Positions 1 through 8,119 of a DNA stretch of 64,000 nucleotides are shown here, one piece after another; position 1 is the first letter of the stretch; the number at the start of each line of letters is the position of its first letter. The position numbers and the translations under genes were made by a program. The notes below the pieces were generated by a model, which searched no databases, was not told where the DNA came from, and saw only the letters and a program-made list of their open reading frames with translations. Source of the DNA: Streptococcus equi subsp. equi (GTDB lineage: Bacteria > Bacillota > Bacilli > Lactobacillales > Streptococcaceae); the NCBI GenBank assembly GCA_900637675.1, contig LR134389.1:2046001-2110000 (forward strand), read 5' to 3'.

Positions 1-2
1 CC

Positions 3-110
3 TCACATTTTTCTAAATTTTTCAAAAAGCATACCGGAGAAAGCCCAAAGACCTATCAAAATCGCAAGCATTAGCAGCAAGGGCCTCTTGATTCGGGTAA
101 CAGCTAACAC
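3..110 (-). CDS. putative 35-residue membrane peptide (weak)
   Basis: A GTG-started frame of 35 codons reads VLAVTRIKRPLLLMLAIL and continues through a hydrophobic stretch to a basic tail ending FEKFRKM. This is the layout of a single-pass membrane peptide with positive charges on both sides. A GGAGAG sequence lies about 6-9 bases upstream of the GTG. I do not recognise a family, and the peptide could be chance coding in an intergenic region next to the window edge. Confidence 0.25.
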   Translation of the reverse strand: MLAVTRIKRPLLLMLAILIGLWAFSGMLFEKFRKM

Positions 111-469
111 TAAGCTCTCTCCATAAAAAGACTTGATGATTTGGACTTACCGTCCTTGTCACCAAGCCTTTTTTATGTGATGTGACTAGTGGGCTAGCTG
201 TCAGAGCATTGCACGGCAGACGCATGATAGGGTTTTAGCAAGAAAACAAAGCTTTCTGTATGTCAATGTTTAGCTATTTCAAGAAGATATCTTATTTTCT
301 ATAGCTTTTACTATAGAAAAAACGGTGAATGTATCTGCTTAAGTCTATACTATCATTCGGAAATGACTGTTTCGCGCGTTTGTCGTGCAGAGCATTGTCA
401 TATGAGTTGTGTATTCAGGGGTATTGTGCTAAGCTGGTTAGGAAACTAATCTTGCTAAAGGAGTCTTTT
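111..469. other. intergenic stretch upstream of nrdI with one strong hairpin
   Basis: No convincing gene is visible. A perfect 10-bp inverted repeat (TTTTCTATAG at 295-304, CTATAGAAAA at 311-320, six-base loop) sits about 150 bases before nrdI. On the minus strand it is followed by only a short T-rich tract, so it could be a weak minus-strand terminator or a regulatory element for nrdI. No NrdR box was seen. Confidence 0.4.
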
Positions 470-928
470 ATGACAGACTTGACCCTTGTTTTTATCAGTC
501 TTAGCGGCAATACCCTGAGCTTTGTTAGGCGCTTGTCGCAATACCTGGCAGAAAAGCACCACATACAGACTAAAGCAATCAATATCAAGGAGCTTCATCA
601 CGAAACCTTTCCAGTCAAGGAGAGCTTTGTTGCTATTTTGCCGACCTATCTTGAAGGAGGAAACGGGATTGACTCAGGGGAGGTTGAAATCTTGACCAAT
701 CCGCTGGGAGACTTTATCGCGGCGCATGATAATGCCAAGCGTTGTTTAGGGATTATCGGCTCTGGCAACAAAAACTTCAATCACCAGTATTGTCTAACAG
801 CCAAGCAGTATGCTAAGCGCTTTGGCTTTCCAATGCTGGGAGATTTCGAACTACGCGGGACCAGTGCTGATATTGAGCGCTTGGCACAGGTAATTGTAGC
901 TAGACTGACTGATGATCAGCAATCGTAA
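470..928 (+). CDS. nrdI: NrdI flavodoxin-like protein
   Basis: NrdI is the FMN flavodoxin-like partner that helps assemble the dimanganese-tyrosyl radical cofactor of class Ib ribonucleotide reductase (NrdEF). The protein has about 152 residues. The FMN phosphate loop is visible as SLSGNT near the N-terminus, followed by [15 protein letters not shown] and [11 protein letters not shown], which are typical NrdI flavin-contact segments. I start at ATG 470 because AAAGGAG lies 7 bases upstream and the conserved fold begins there; a longer in-frame extension to 329 has no ribosome site and no family resemblance. No nrdE or nrdF is adjacent, so this looks like the stand-alone nrdI seen in some streptococci. 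Confidence 0.9.
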   Translation: MTDLTLVFISLSGNTLSFVRRLSQYLAEKHHIQTKAINIKELHHETFPVKESFVAILPTYLEGGNGIDSGEVEILTNPLGDFIAAHDNAKRCLGIIGSGNKNFNHQYCLTAKQYAKRFGFPMLGDFELRGTSADIERLAQVIVARLTDDQQS

Positions 929-1118
929 GCTAGGAGATAGGCTGAGGGAGACTTGACTTTCTGCTATTGATATGAGGTAAATATCTGGCCAATCACAAGG
1001 CAGCACAGATCATCACTATCTGACACAAATCAGAGCAGACGATGTAACTAGCCCACAGTCTGATTATGTGTCCAGCATTTGTCTGCAACTTTCTCATATG
1101 CTCATGAAATATAAATGC

Positions 1119-1163
1119 AAAAAAGCTCTTAGAAGCCTTGCGATAAGCTTACTTCTAAGAGCT
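1119..1163 (-). terminator. intrinsic terminator after the EEP-family gene
   Basis: A 12-bp stem (AGCTCTTAGAAG with CTTCTAAGAGCT) has a 16-base loop. On the minus strand it is followed by six T residues. It lies about 60 bases past the stop of the gene at 1224-2045 and terminates it; nrdI converges from the other side. Confidence 0.8.
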
Positions 1164-1223
1164 AAGATAACCATCTGTTTCTTACAGTGTCAGCAGTCTA
1201 TCAAGTCCTGCTGGCTTTTTTTG

Positions 1224-2045
1224 TTACAGCTTCCAGCTGAGGTCAACCTCTAGGCCATAATGGTCGCTGACAACCGGTGCTTCACCACCATCAAAGGTCA
1301 CCTTTGAGCTGTTAATGGTAAAGACCTTACTGGTAAAGACATGGTCGACCTTAAAGGCCTCTTTGTTATCCTCCCAGCCATCAATAGCAGCAACAATACT
1401 ATGGTCTCCAAAGACGTAGTCTGCAGCCTGATGACTATCCTGAAGGTCTAAGGGGCTTTTTAGAATCATCTCATAGCCCTCTTGGCCACTTGGATTGTTA
1501 AAATCTCCCAGCAATAGCACAGGACAGGCTAGCTGCTGCAGGGCTGCCTCTAATCGCTGCCATTCTCCGACAAAGCCCTGATCAAACCAAGACAAATGCA
1601 GGCTCACAACTGCTGCCTCCCTGCCATCAATGGTTGTTTTGGCCAGTAAAGCCCGTCTGGTGTGGTAATCATACTCGTCAGCCACCGCTGAGACTAAAAT
1701 GTCTGAGGCTTGGATCGGCTGCTTGGATAAGATCGCAACACCCTCATGGTAAATATCATAGCCAATATGATTGTAGGCCCACGACCAGTAGTAGCTTTGG
1801 CCACGTTTTTTTAAGTAATTGACAAGCAAGAGGGCAAAGTTATCCTGATGAATGGCAGGTGTCCCTGCAATTGGCTGGTAGCCTGATAATGACACTGCTG
1901 CTTCGCTGTCAATCAGCTGATTGATTTCTTGTAGGCAAATCACGTCATAGTTCTGAGCCAAAATATGCTCTGCCAAGTCGAACAGCTTTTTTAAGGCATT
2001 GGCTTCCATCCAAGAATGTGTGTTAAGGGTTAAGAGCTTGGTCAT
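1224..2045 (-). CDS. endonuclease/exonuclease/phosphatase family protein
   Basis: This 273-residue protein belongs to the metal-dependent EEP (DNase I/exonuclease III-like) fold. The landmarks appear in order: LTLNTHSW at the N-terminus, the metal-binding glutamate in CLQEIN near residue 41, VSLHLSWF in the middle, LLGDFNNP near residue 180 (the Asp/Asn pair), and the C-terminal SDHYGLEV (general-base His). There is no signal peptide or membrane segment, so it is cytosolic. The family contains nucleases, sphingomyelinases and phosphatases, and I cannot fix the substrate from sequence. It lies directly downstream of the PTS gene (78-base gap), so it may be co-transcribed and act on a phosphorylated compound; that is inference. 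Confidence 0.8.
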   Translation of the reverse strand: MTKLLTLNTHSWMEANALKKLFDLAEHILAQNYDVICLQEINQLIDSEAAVSLSGYQPIAGTPAIHQDNFALLLVNYLKKRGQSYYWSWAYNHIGYDIYHEGVAILSKQPIQASDILVSAVADEYDYHTRRALLAKTTIDGREAAVVSLHLSWFDQGFVGEWQRLEAALQQLACPVLLLGDFNNPSGQEGYEMILKSPLDLQDSHQAADYVFGDHSIVAAIDGWEDNKEAFKVDHVFTSKVFTINSSKVTFDGGEAPVVSDHYGLEVDLSWKL

Positions 2046-2122
2046 ATCTTCTCCTATACGACAAGAGAAGTGGCAGCCTGCAGGTCTGACATACTGCTAT
2101 CTACCACTCTCTTTGGTTATTC

Positions 2123-4308
2123 TTAAAGCTCTACCTGTGCAACGAGGGTCTTCGCTTTTTGTTGACCAGTCGCAACAAGGTTAACAGCTTTGATGCTTGT
2201 AGTATTGGTAAAGGCGACAACAACCGTTGTCTTGCGTCCTGCTGCTGTAATCGCAGTTAGGTCAGCCTCAGCCAAGAGATCTCCTGCCGATACGCGCTGA
2301 CCCTCACTAACCTTGACAGTGAAGGGCTCACCATTCAAGTCAACGGTATCAAGACCAACGTGAACCAGCACCTCTAGGCCGCTATCTGTCAGCAAGCCAA
2401 AGGCATGTTTGGTTGGAAAGACATGGGTTACCAGACCTGTTACCGGCGCATAGATAGCGCCATTTGCCGGCTCAACAGCAAAGCCATCTCCCATCATTTT
2501 AGCTGCAAAGACCTGATCAGAAACTGCTGTGATTGGCAAGACTTCTCCATCTGCTACTGCCAAAACAGCCTCTGTTAGGTTTTTAAAGTCCGTCTGCTGT
2601 GATGATGAGGCAGCAGGCTGAGCAGGCTTCGGCTCTGGAATGACTGCACCAGAGTCTAGCAGGTCTTGGATATCTGATTTTAAAATATCAGCCTTTGGCC
2701 CATAGACAGCCTGAATACCACTGCCCTTGATGATTAGCCCCATAGCACCCGCCTGCTTCCAATGCTCCTCACTGCCAACCTTGCTTGGGTCATTGACTGT
2801 TACACGCAAGCGAGTCATACAAGCATCTACATCAGCAATATTCTCACGTCCACCCAGGAGATTAATGATTTGGACGACCTGTGACTGACCATCAATAGAC
2901 TGCTGTGACAAAGGCTTTGTATCATCGTTTTCTAGTATATCAGCATCGTAATTCCCTAGGCGACCTGCTGTTGCTAGCTTCATTTTTTTAATCATAAAGT
3001 CAGCAATGACATACATGATCACAGCAAACAGAATAGACACCCAGACAAAATTAATCAAATCCATACCAAGCCCAGCCTTAATCGCCATAGGCGTTCGGGT
3101 CAATAGCTCGATATTACCAAAGGAATGCACACGAAGGTTGACCAAATCAGCCATTGCAAAGGAAGCTCCTTGAACAAGGGCATAGACAAGATATAATGGC
3201 ATCGCAGCAAACATAAACATGTATTCCAGTGGCTCAGTGACCCCTGTCAAAAATACCGCTGCCGCTGCTGAGATAAACATCATTTTGTATTTATGCTTTT
3301 TGTCCGCATCAACATTACGGTACATTGCTAGGGCAACCCCCATAAGCGTTCCTGTTGCACCAATCATTTGCCCAACCTTAAAACGAGCCGGAACAACAGT
3401 CTCCATCAAATGCTGATAGGTTGACGCATTAGAGCCCTTGAGATTAACAAGGTCAGTAACCCAGGCTAGCCAAAGAGGGTCTTGACCAAATACCTTAGTT
3501 CCAGCAGCTGCTCCTGTCATGACCTCATAGGTGCCCCCAAGAGCTGTATAGTTCATCGGAATCGTTAGCATGTGGTGAAGGCCAAATGGCAGCAAGAGAC
3601 GCTCCAATGTTCCATATAAGAATGGCGCAAGGATTGGAGCTGTGTCCTGAGATGAGGCAATCCACATGCCAAAGCCATTAATACCAGACTGAATAACTGG
3701 CCAAATCAAGGCTAATACTAGGGCCACAAGAGCTGAACGAAGGATAACTACAAAAGGAACAAAGCGTTTCCCATTAAAGAAAGCCAGCACATCAGGCAGC
3801 TTACGGTAATTGTAGTATTTGTTATAGGCTGTTGCACCCACAAAGCCAGCGATAATCCCAACAAAGACACCGGTATTTAGAGCAGGTGACTCTAAGACGC
3901 TTGTAAAGTAGTCCTTGACAATCATCTCAGTGCCCAAAAGACTTTTAATCTTGGCCTCTGGATCAGTCAGCATGGCTGAAGAAACGCCATAGATAGCCCC
4001 TGTAATACGGTTAATCAAAACAAAAGCAAGCCCTGAAGCAAAGGCACCGCCAGCACGCTCCTTAGCCCAGCTGCCACCAATAGCAAGGGCAAAAAGCAAA
4101 TGAAGGTTACCAATAACTGCCCAACCAACCTGAGCAATGACATTACCAAGCGTCGCTAAAAGCTGCGACTCCTGATTAAGCATGGGCAGAGAATTTCCAA
4201 TACTCACCATTAAACCTGCAGCAGGCATAACAGCAATGACAACCATCAAGCATTTCCCGAATTTTTGCCAAAACTCGAAGCTAAAAATTGTTTGAATGAT
4301 GTTTTCAT
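2123..4308 (-). CDS. malT: PTS sugar permease EIIABC, maltose/glucose family (MalT-like), start frameshifted
   Basis: This is a three-domain phosphotransferase permease that imports and phosphorylates a gluco-sugar. A membrane EIIC domain (FWQKFGKCLMVVIAVMPAAG onward) fills the first ~430 residues. EIIB follows with the phosphocysteine in DACMTRLR, and C-terminal EIIA has the phospho-histidine in LVHVGLDTV. A strong AGGAGAGGT ribosome site precedes ATG 4308, but from that ATG the reading is one base out of frame with the conserved protein. One extra A in the AAAA at 4302-4305 would give MKNIIQTIFSFEFW, matching the family. Without it the only in-frame upstream start is TTG 4339, which lacks a ribosome site. 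The neighbouring LacI regulator and the MalR-type palindrome favour maltose/maltodextrin over plain glucose; ptsG is the alternative name. Confidence 0.75.
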
Positions 4309-4398
4309 TCGACCTCTCCTTTTTTGGACTAGGAATCAAGAATAACCAGCTAAAAGCTGATGAACTCTCAATTCCTTTTTAAAAACAAGCACATTCAA

Positions 4399-4412
4399 CG
4401 CAAACGTTTGCG
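4399..4412. promoter_or_regulatory. MalR/LacI-family operator palindrome
   Basis: The sequence CGCAAACGTTTGCG is a perfect 14-bp palindrome with the central CG of LacI/GalR operators. It matches the remembered pneumococcal MalR operator core. It lies about 90 bases upstream of the EIIABC start and is the likely site of repression by the adjacent regulator. Confidence 0.8.
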
Positions 4413-4450
4413 CTTTTGATAAGCTTATTTTACCAACCTTTTTTTGTTTT

Positions 4451-4464
4451 GTAAAGCGTTTTCT
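4451..4464. promoter_or_regulatory. possible CcpA (cre-like) site
   Basis: GTAAAGCGTTTTCT matches 12 of 14 cre consensus positions, failing at the first two. It lies upstream of the PTS gene, where catabolite control would be expected. The match is imperfect, so this is only a candidate. Confidence 0.35.
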
Positions 4465-4604
4465 TAAGAAGATTTCAATGAAAATGCTAAAGTAAACGTT
4501 GCTTCTCTTTAATACTATTAGCAAACAAAATAAATTCCTAAATAAAAAGCCTTATTCCTAAGCAAGCTATCAGTACTTTGCTTAGGAATAGGCTTAACGG
4601 TAAA

Positions 4605-5609
4605 TCAAACAATAAAAGGCGTAGACTCTCTTTCAATGATCTGATGAGGAACTAAGACTGGCTGTGGTGATGGCGCTGCGCTTGATAAGACCAGCTCAGC
4701 AGCTTGCTCTCCCAGCTGATAGGGAAAAATAGCAATGGAGGTCAAGGCAGGACTCGCAAGCTCCGCTAGGACAGAATTATTGAAGCTAACGATTGCTAGC
4801 TGGGTGTCAGCTGCTACTTGCTTGATGAGACGCTGCAAATGAATAGCTAGCACATCATCACAGACTACAAAGGCAACTTTAGAGCGCTTGGCTAATTGGT
4901 CTAACAGCTGCTTTTGACTTTTCCTATCGTCCTTTAGCGTGACACAAAGGGCTTGAGCTGCCAGAGCCTTTGAAGTCATCAGCTCTGCATAGCCCTTATA
5001 ACGCTCTGCCTGCACCAATTCGGCCATGTCAGTATAAGCATAGACAATAGCCTCATAGCCTTTTTGAAGGAGAAATGCTGCTGCATCATAGCCGGCTTGA
5101 TGGTTATTGTTGTTGACAAATTTAGCATTGCCAGGATCCTTTGTCGTTGATTGCCCAACGACAACACAATCCACTCTTTGCCTTTTGACAAAGTCAAAAA
5201 CCTGATCATCTGTTTTGGAATAAAGAAAAATCAGCTTGCCAATATTGCCACTACGGATCATGTTTTGCACGTTTTTTAGCAATTCGGCCTCACTACGTCC
5301 AGTCGCAAGGGCTACCATGTAGCCCTGATCGGTACAAACAGCAGCAATTCCTTGAATAATCTGCATGAAAAAAGGGTTATTTCCCAGTGAATCCTGACCC
5401 TCACGCACCGGCAAAATGATCCCGACAGTATTGGACTTTCGCTTAACAAGGTTTTGCGCCGAATAATTAGGCGAATAATCCAAGGCCTCCATGGCTTTTT
5501 TGACACGCTCCTTTGTCGCCTGACTAATCATGTCACTGTCATTGATGGCACGCGAAGCTGTTGAAGGCGAAACTCCTGCTAGCCTTGCCACATCTTTTAT
5601 CGTAACCAC
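4605..5609 (-). CDS. malR: LacI/GalR-family maltose-type repressor
   Basis: This protein of about 334 residues represses sugar-uptake genes and releases DNA when it binds a sugar. The N-terminal helix-turn-helix reads VTIKDVARLAGVSPSTASRA, followed by the hinge region (YSPNYSAQNLVKRKSNTVGI). A periplasmic-binding-protein-like sugar domain fills the rest. I place the start at GTG 5609, because GGAGGG lies about 5 bases upstream and homologues begin with MVTIKDVA; an upstream TTG (5627) is in frame but would put the ribosome site inside the gene. It is separated from the EIIABC gene by the operator-bearing intergenic region, and both are on the minus strand. MalR is favoured by the operator sequence; the true inducer is not visible. 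Confidence 0.75.
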   Translation of the reverse strand: MVTIKDVARLAGVSPSTASRAINDSDMISQATKERVKKAMEALDYSPNYSAQNLVKRKSNTVGIILPVREGQDSLGNNPFFMQIIQGIAAVCTDQGYMVALATGRSEAELLKNVQNMIRSGNIGKLIFLYSKTDDQVFDFVKRQRVDCVVVGQSTTKDPGNAKFVNNNNHQAGYDAAAFLLQKGYEAIVYAYTDMAELVQAERYKGYAELMTSKALAAQALCVTLKDDRKSQKQLLDQLAKRSKVAFVVCDDVLAIHLQRLIKQVAADTQLAIVSFNNSVLAELASPALTSIAIFPYQLGEQAAELVLSSAAPSPQPVLVPHQIIERESTPFIV

Positions 5610-5857
5610 ATGTCCCTCCTCTACCAATCCGTTTGACGAGTATCTTTATTTTGAGATGATTTGTTATATTTTTTACAAATGAAGCTGCAAAGGCCCGACA
5701 GCTCTGCACCTACGCGGGCTAGACTAGCCCTTTGATTTGCGGCAGTCTCCTTCTTAGCGATCTTTTTGTTAAGCGGTGCTTTATTAGCATAATCGCAGAT
5801 GCTCCTCTTTTTTCTGTCAAGCACTGAGCCACAAGGTGCTGTCTCCTATTAGCACTA

Positions 5858-6604
5858 TCAGCTAGACATTAGCTCCAGAGCATAGCTAACAGCACTCAAG
5901 GCATAGAGCGGTGCTGTTTCTGTCCGCATGATACGAGGCCCCAGTCCCACAGTAATAGCACCTGCTTGCTTAAAGCTAGCCAGCTCTTTTGAAGAAATAC
6001 CACCCTCTGGTCCAAAGATAAAGAGGACTTTTTGACCTGGGCTAAGACCTGCTAGCTCACGCGCCAATGTCGACCTTTCACCTGCCTTAGCTGCTTCCTC
6101 ATAAGCGATAAAGCACTTATCAAACTGCTTAAGCTGCTTTAATAGCTCACCCTTTTGGTCAAATAGTTGAATCTCCGGTACGCGATTACGCTTGGATTGC
6201 TCTGCTGCTCCAAGAGCAATTTTAGCTAATTTTTCTTGCTTTTTAGCTAGCTTCTTGCTATCCCACTTGACCACCGACCAGTCTGCTGGAAAGCCCCAAA
6301 TAGCTGCTGCCCCTAACTCAGTCGCCTTTTGAGTGATAACATCTAGCTTATCACCCTTGGGAAAGCCTGAGGCAATAGTCACCTCAACAGGCATTTCAAG
6401 GTTTTCTTCCAGCTCTTTGATAAGCTCCACCTCATAGGCTGAGCTGTCTGACACCCTTGCCAAGCGTTTAATGCCGTCATCAAAGACTAGCACCAGCTCT
6501 TCCTTATCCGTCAAGCGCATCACTTGAAACATATGCTTAATGGTATCCTTATCGGTCAGCTGAACGATTTTTTCTGCCCTGCCTTTAATAAAATACTGCT
6601 GCAT
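5858..6604 (-). CDS. rsmE: 16S rRNA (uracil1498-N3)-methyltransferase RsmE
   Basis: RsmE methylates U1498 of 16S rRNA in the 30S subunit using S-adenosylmethionine. The 248 residues match the usual family length. The N-terminal PUA-like part opens with [20 protein letters not shown], and the C-terminal SPOUT knot shows FIFGPEGGISSKEL and LGPRIMRTETAPLYAL, the SAM-binding and dimer motifs. Its ATG overlaps the stop codon of prmA (TGATG), so the two are translationally coupled, an arrangement common in Firmicutes. Confidence 0.93.
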   Translation of the reverse strand: MQQYFIKGRAEKIVQLTDKDTIKHMFQVMRLTDKEELVLVFDDGIKRLARVSDSSAYEVELIKELEENLEMPVEVTIASGFPKGDKLDVITQKATELGAAAIWGFPADWSVVKWDSKKLAKKQEKLAKIALGAAEQSKRNRVPEIQLFDQKGELLKQLKQFDKCFIAYEEAAKAGERSTLARELAGLSPGQKVLFIFGPEGGISSKELASFKQAGAITVGLGPRIMRTETAPLYALSAVSYALELMSS

Positions 6605-7557
6605 CAGCCACCAATCACTCCTGATAAATCATCTGTTTTTTTGAAAATAAGAGCATTCCACTCGCCCTGAAGCATGTGAGTCTCTAGCAAGAAGCCTGCA
6701 TTAAGAGCAGCCTGCTTCACCATATCCAGCTTTTCTGAAATAATCCCTGACATGATCAGATACCCCTCAGACTTGATAAGACGGTAAGCATCTGCTGTCA
6801 CATGCACCAAAATATCCGCCAAGATATTGGCGACAATAACGTCTGCCTCTTGAGTAAGGCCTTTTAGCAGGTCTCCAGCTGCTACATGGATATTGTCAGT
6901 GGCTTGATTGAGGGCAATGTTGTCTTTGGCAACACGCACCGCCACATCATCTAAATCATAAGCAAAGACCTCTTTGGCGCCAAGCAGAGAGCTAGCAATC
7001 GATAGCACACCTGAGCCTGTCCCCACATCAATAACTGTCTCACCACCACGAAGCACCTGCTCCAAGGCAAACAGGCTTAGCTTAGTTGTTGGGTGTGTGC
7101 CTGTTCCAAATGCCATACCCGGATCAAGCCTAATGATCTTCTCACCTGCTGTGGCTTCATAATCTGTCCAACTGGGGACTATCGTCAAATCATGCGTGAT
7201 ACGAGCAGGCTCATAATAGGCTTTCCAGTTGTCCGCCCAATCCTCTTCAGCCAATTCTTGATTGGTCAGGGTTAACTCACCAAGCTCCACATCACACTGC
7301 TTTAGCCTGTTCAAGCCCTGATTAATGGTCTGTCTGATGTCATCAATATCAGCTGAGCTTGGATAATAGGCTGTAATAGTAACCATTTCTGACTGCTCAA
7401 CAGCTGGATAAAGCTCCCCAAAACGGTCCTCTTGACCGATATAGTCTGCAGTGTCATTGATAGCGACTCCTTGGCTGCCAGCCTCAATCAGCAGATTGGA
7501 AACAGCTTCTTCTGCCTCACGATGGACTGTAATTGTCAGCTCTTGCCATGCCTTCAT
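6604..7557 (-). CDS. prmA: ribosomal protein L11 methyltransferase PrmA
   Basis: PrmA trimethylates ribosomal protein L11 at several amino groups. The 317-residue length is typical. The first ~130 residues are the substrate-recruiting domain. The SAM-binding Rossmann core starts at [15 protein letters not shown] (near residue 175), followed by the acidic loop in [11 protein letters not shown] and the family signature [12 protein letters not shown] short AAGG sequence precedes the ATG. It forms an operon with rsmE, giving a two-gene translation-apparatus modification unit. Confidence 0.93.
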   Translation of the reverse strand: MKAWQELTITVHREAEEAVSNLLIEAGSQGVAINDTADYIGQEDRFGELYPAVEQSEMVTITAYYPSSADIDDIRQTINQGLNRLKQCDVELGELTLTNQELAEEDWADNWKAYYEPARITHDLTIVPSWTDYEATAGEKIIRLDPGMAFGTGTHPTTKLSLFALEQVLRGGETVIDVGTGSGVLSIASSLLGAKEVFAYDLDDVAVRVAKDNIALNQATDNIHVAAGDLLKGLTQEADVIVANILADILVHVTADAYRLIKSEGYLIMSGIISEKLDMVKQAALNAGFLLETHMLQGEWNALIFKKTDDLSGVIGG

Positions 7558-8060
7558 AACGATACCCTTGCTGCCATATCATCAGTGGTCACTTGCCCCT
7601 AGCCTAAACCCTAAAACCAGTGACCCTCTATCAGATCAAAGCAGCCTTTCCTTTCAAGCTTCTTTTTTATCGTAAGATAAGCTAATGCGGTCCTAAACCA
7701 ACCGGATCCTGCTCTGCCGTCTCAGAGGTTTCATACTAAGGACAAACACAGCACCAAGGCCTATTGTCCCATAAGCCCAACCTTTATCAGGGACGCATTG
7801 CCTAACAAATCTCAGCCAATCTAAAGGTAGATAGGCTCTTGATAGACCCTATTTTACCATATTTTATACCAGCTACATCAAAAAAGAGCAGCTCTTTCTC
7901 GTAAATCCAGAAAAACCAATAGCTGATTCGCCTGTTGAAGCTCCAAGCCTTTGAAATAGCTAAAAAGCCTTTCATCTTCCAGACAGCTCTTAGGTCATTA
8001 GATTAATTTCATTAAAAAATTTATAAAATCTATTGTATTCTTAGATGTCAAATGATATAC
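7558..8060. other. non-coding gap between divergent prmA and htpA
   Basis: About 500 bases contain no credible gene. A short hairpin (AAAGAG/CTCTTT, 7880-7897) with A/T tracts is present but has no gene feeding it on either strand. The prmA promoter must lie in the left part, but I see no strong consensus. Confidence 0.4.
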
Positions 8061-8088
8061 TTAACCAGTAATAATATTAACTGGTTAA
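8061..8088 (+). promoter_or_regulatory. tandem AdcR-type zinc-repressor boxes
   Basis: TTAACTGGTTAA at 8077-8088 is a perfect match to the streptococcal AdcR consensus TTAACYRGTTAA. TTAACCAGTAAT at 8061-8072 is a near match 16 bases upstream (start to start). They lie 32-59 bases before the htpA ATG. AdcR binds zinc and represses, so the downstream gene should be induced by zinc starvation. Confidence 0.85.
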
Positions 8089-8119
8089 GTTAATTGTTGG
8101 AAGGAGTTGATAACTAACC

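Noticed and set aside
329..469. N-terminal extension of NrdI to 329
   Set aside because: There is no ribosome site and no family resemblance. ATG 470 has AAAGGAG and the flavodoxin fold starts there.
5621..5824. 67-codon frame upstream of malR
   Set aside because: Composition is unlike the neighbours, there is no ribosome site or family, and it overlaps the promoter region.
7880..7897. Terminator between prmA and htpA
   Set aside because: The hairpin is only 6 bp and no gene on either strand ends into it.
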